24,322 nucleotides of DNA from Bacillota bacterium (GTDB lineage Bacteria; Bacillota_I; Bacilli_A; MOL361; Turicibacteraceae), in NCBI GenBank assembly GCA_003486705.1, contig DNGE01000134.1:18163-42484 (forward strand), in the 5' to 3' direction. A program made the translations under genes and the position numbers. The number at the start of each line of letters is the position of its first letter. Position 1 is the stretch's first letter. Shown here piece by piece: positions 21,723 to 24,322 of this stretch. A model generated the notes under the pieces. That model did not search any database. It was not told the origin of the DNA and saw nothing but the letters and a program-made list of their open reading frames with translations.

Positions 21723-24305
21723 CTATTTAACATGAATTTTTAATTCATTATTTTCAACTTCGACGAGCACGCTTGAATCTGGTTTTATCTCTGAGGCAAT
21801 AATGCCTCGGGCAATTTGTGTTTCAATCGTACGTTGAATAAATCGTTTTAATGGGCGAGCACCATAAATTGGATCGAATCCTTCTGCTGCAATATAGTTG
21901 GCTGCTTCCTCTGTTAACTGCACGGTAATTTGTTGTTCCGCTAAACGAGCGTTTAATTGATAAATAAATTTCCCAACAATCTCACTAATAATACTTGGCG
22001 ATAATGGATTAAATGTAATGATTTCATCAATTCGATTTAACAATTCAGGTTTAAAATAATCTTTTAAAACAGCTAATACTTTCTCATTTCCATCTTCTAT
22101 TGAGTCAGCTTCTAATAAATATTGCGATCCAATATTAGACGTCATAATAATAATTGTATTTTTAAAGTCAACTGTACGACCTTGTGAATCCGTAATACGT
22201 CCATCATCTAATATTTGTAATAAAATATTGAATACATCTGGATGTGCCTTTTCAATTTCATCGAGTAATACAATTGAATATGGTTTACGACGAATGGCTT
22301 CTGTTAATTGCCCACCTTCTTCATATCCAATATAACCCGGAGGTGCTCCAACGAGACGTGAAACGGCATGACGCTCCATATACTCACTCATATCAATACG
22401 TACAATATGTTCTTCACTATCAAACAAGAACTCTGCTAAAGCTTTAGCAATCTCTGTCTTACCGACCCCTGTTGGTCCTAAGAATAAGAATGATCCGATT
22501 GGACGATGTGGATCTTTAATTCCTGCACGAGCACGAACAATTGCATCACCGACTAGATCAATGGCCATATCTTGTCCTTTTACACGTTTTTTCAATTCAT
22601 CTTTTAAGTGTAATAATTTTTCACGTTCGCCTTGAACCAGTCTTGAAACAGGAATCCCTGTCCAACGTGAGATAATATCAGCAATTTCTTCTTCCGTTAC
22701 ATTTTCACGTAACAAACGATTCCCTTCACTTTGTTCTGCTTTTAACGCTTCTGCTTCAGCAATTTGACGTTCTAATTGAGGTATTTTTCCGTATTGAATC
22801 TCAGCTGCTAATTCAAATTGACCTTTTGATTGAACATCTTCTAATTGACGACGTGCTTCTTCTAATTGTTTCTTTAAATCAGCCACACCGTAAATGGATT
22901 GTTTTTCTTTTTCCCATTGTAACCTTAATACTTTTAAATCTTCTTTAATATCAGCCAACTCTTTTTGTAAGGTTTCTAATCGATATTGGCTACTTTTATC
23001 TTTTTCTTTTTTCAACGCGGCTTCTTCAATTTCAAGTTGTGTTGCACGACGACTTATACGATCTAACTCTTCTGGTAACGAGTCAATTTCTGTTCGAATG
23101 GTTGCACAAGCTTCATCAATTAAGTCAATGGCCTTATCTGGTAAGAAGCGATCCGTAATGTAACGATCAGATAAAGTCGCTGCTGCAACAATCGCACGAT
23201 CACTAATACTCACGCGGTGATGTACTTCAAATCGTTCTTTTAACCCACGTAAAATTGAGACCGTATCTTCAACAGTTGGTTCATTTACTAAAACTTTTTG
23301 GAAGCGTCGTTCTAAAGCTGGGTCTTTTTCAATGTATTCACGATGTTCTTTTAGTGTCGTTGCTCCAATACAATGTAATTCACCACGAGCAAGCAATGGC
23401 TTTAACAAGTTTCCAGCGTCCATTGCACCTTCCGTTTTACCGGCACCAACAATCGTATGAATTTCATCAATAAATAATATAATGCGTCCCTCACTACTTT
23501 TCACTTCATTTAAGACAGCTTTTAATCGTTCTTCAAATTCACCACGATATTTAGCACCTGCTACTAATGCAGCCAAGTCTAATTCAAAAATCACTTTATC
23601 TTTTAAACTTTCAGGCACATCTTGACGCACGATACGTTGTGCTAATCCTTCAACAATTGCTGTTTTACCAACCCCTGGTTCTCCAATTAGTACAGGGTTA
23701 TTTTTTGTTTTTCTTGATAAGATACGGATCGCACGACGGATTTCTTCATCTCGTCCAATAACAGGGTCAATTTTCCCACTTCTCACTTCTTCTACTAAGT
23801 CACGTCCGTATTTTTCTAAAACTTCATAAGTATCTTCTGGATTTTGTGTCATCACGCGCGAATTCCCCCTTATCTCTGAGATTACTTTCTTTAATTTTTT
23901 CTTATCTATATTAAATGTTTTAAATAATTGTTTTAAATCATATGTAGACGTATCTAAAATAGCTAATAAAATATGCTCAATAGACACATAGTCATCTTTC
24001 CATGCACGAGCATAATCATCTGCTTTAAGTAAAACTGAATTTAAATCAGCTGTAATATAACCTTCACATTTAGCTCCAACCACAGATGGTCGTTGGCTTA
24101 ATAGTTTATCTAAATCCTCCATTAAACGAGGAGTTGAATAACCTGCTTTATTTAAAATTCGTGAAGCCAAACCATCTTTGTCATTTAATAAACTGAGGAG
24201 TAAATGTGCTGTATCAACTTCTTGATGATTTAAACGCGTCGCAACTGAAGTACTATTATCCAATGCTAGTTTAGTTCTTTCAGTAAATCGATTAATATTC
24301 ATCAT
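21723..24305 (-). CDS. clpB: ATP-dependent protein disaggregase ClpB
   Basis: A hexameric AAA+ chaperone that pulls proteins out of aggregates together with DnaK. In 860 residues: N domain (about 1-145); first AAA+ module with Walker A GEPGVGKT (208-215), pore loop AKYRGEFEER (251-260) and Walker B IILFIDE (275-281); coiled-coil middle domain (about 410-525), which sets it apart from ClpA, ClpC and ClpE; and second module with Walker A GPTGVGKT (610-617), pore loop GYIGYEEGG (657-665) and Walker B SIVLLDE (677-683). No ClpP-binding loop was seen. GGAG lies 8 nt before the ATG at 24305; the next ATG (24302) is also possible. Heat-shock control (CtsR, CIRCE) would lie beyond the window. Confidence 0.96.
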   Translation of the reverse strand: MMNINRFTERTKLALDNSTSVATRLNHQEVDTAHLLLSLLNDKDGLASRILNKAGYSTPRLMEDLDKLLSQRPSVVGAKCEGYITADLNSVLLKADDYARAWKDDYVSIEHILLAILDTSTYDLKQLFKTFNIDKKKLKKVISEIRGNSRVMTQNPEDTYEVLEKYGRDLVEEVRSGKIDPVIGRDEEIRRAIRILSRKTKNNPVLIGEPGVGKTAIVEGLAQRIVRQDVPESLKDKVIFELDLAALVAGAKYRGEFEERLKAVLNEVKSSEGRIILFIDEIHTIVGAGKTEGAMDAGNLLKPLLARGELHCIGATTLKEHREYIEKDPALERRFQKVLVNEPTVEDTVSILRGLKERFEVHHRVSISDRAIVAAATLSDRYITDRFLPDKAIDLIDEACATIRTEIDSLPEELDRISRRATQLEIEEAALKKEKDKSSQYRLETLQKELADIKEDLKVLRLQWEKEKQSIYGVADLKKQLEEARRQLEDVQSKGQFELAAEIQYGKIPQLERQIAEAEALKAEQSEGNRLLRENVTEEEIADIISRWTGIPVSRLVQGEREKLLHLKDELKKRVKGQDMAIDLVGDAIVRARAGIKDPHRPIGSFLFLGPTGVGKTEIAKALAEFLFDSEEHIVRIDMSEYMERHAVSRLVGAPPGYIGYEEGGQLTEAIRRKPYSIVLLDEIEKAHPDVFNILLQILDDGRITDSQGRTVDFKNTIIIMTSNIGSQYLLEADSIEDGNEKVLAVLKDYFKPELLNRIDEIITFNPLSPSIISEIVGKFIYQLNARLAEQQITVQLTEEAANYIAAEGFDPIYGARPLKRFIQRTIETQIARGIIASEIKPDSSVLVEVENNELKIHVK
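23853..23870 (-). promoter_or_regulatory. Possible internal translation start in clpB
   Basis: AGGGGG (23865-23870) lies 9 nt before GTG codon 151 (23853-23855), directly followed by ATG codon 152. This is just past the N domain, where Escherichia coli clpB also starts its short form (GTG codon 149). Confidence 0.4.
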
Positions 24306-24322
24306 CCATCACACTCCTTTTT

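Noticed and set aside
1..24322. CRISPR arrays, insertion sequences, prophage genes, tRNA or rRNA
   Set aside because: No regular short repeats with spacers, no transposase or integrase frames, and no tRNA-like cloverleaf or rRNA sequence was noticed on either strand.

Overview
The window is AT-rich DNA with short intergenic gaps, strong Shine-Dalgarno sites and intrinsic terminators after most transcription units. It fits a low-GC Gram-positive (Bacillota, Bacilli-like) chromosome. Spx, CoiA, the small alarmone synthetase RelQ, NAD kinase, a YjbK-type CYTH protein and a Bacillus-style oppABCDF operon all point that way. A tiny YjcZ-like membrane protein hints at a spore former. UGA is used as a stop, so this is not a mollicute. 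I suspect a Turicibacter- or Erysipelotrichia-like host, but sequence alone does not prove it. No rRNA, tRNA, insertion sequence, prophage or CRISPR was seen.

Layout, left to right. (1) 1-2177: an orphan sugar-importer ATPase (MsmK/UgpC type) preceded by a PucR/CdaR-type regulator, both on the minus strand. (2) 2394-2684: a single-domain rhodanese on the plus strand. (3) 2766-5151: a minus-strand operon relQ, nadK, rluA-like, with a divergent CYTH phosphatase (5476-6051). (4) 6061-9208: coiA, then an acetyltransferase, nucleotidyltransferase and lipoprotein operon, all minus. (5) 9395-9853: an Spx regulator with an unusual cysteine-rich tail. (6) 10005-16569: the oppABCDF oligopeptide importer. 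(7) 16906-17433: an unrecognised three-helix membrane protein (plus). (8) 17469-21099: a heterodimeric ABC exporter. (9) 21516-21683: a 55-residue YjcZ-like protein with a GTG start. (10) 21723-24305: ClpB.

Several modules that cluster in the Bacillus subtilis opp-yjb region (opp, spx, coiA, CYTH, relQ, ppnK, yjbO-type pseudouridine synthase) lie together here in the same general order. They combine peptide uptake, thiol stress control, transformation and alarmone/NADP metabolism. The mecA, pepF and yjbH genes usually found among them are absent from this stretch, and an accessory acetyltransferase/nucleotidyltransferase operon sits in the gap.

I found no clear-cut new defence or mobile system. 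The observations most worth testing are: the Spx tail with four cysteines; large matching extracellular insertions in OppC and OppA; two hairpins between oppA and oppB; a terminator loop able to form a pseudoknot; a duplicated bipartite palindromic element before the rhodanese; an internal start in clpB that would make an N-terminally truncated form; and the small YjcZ-like gene.
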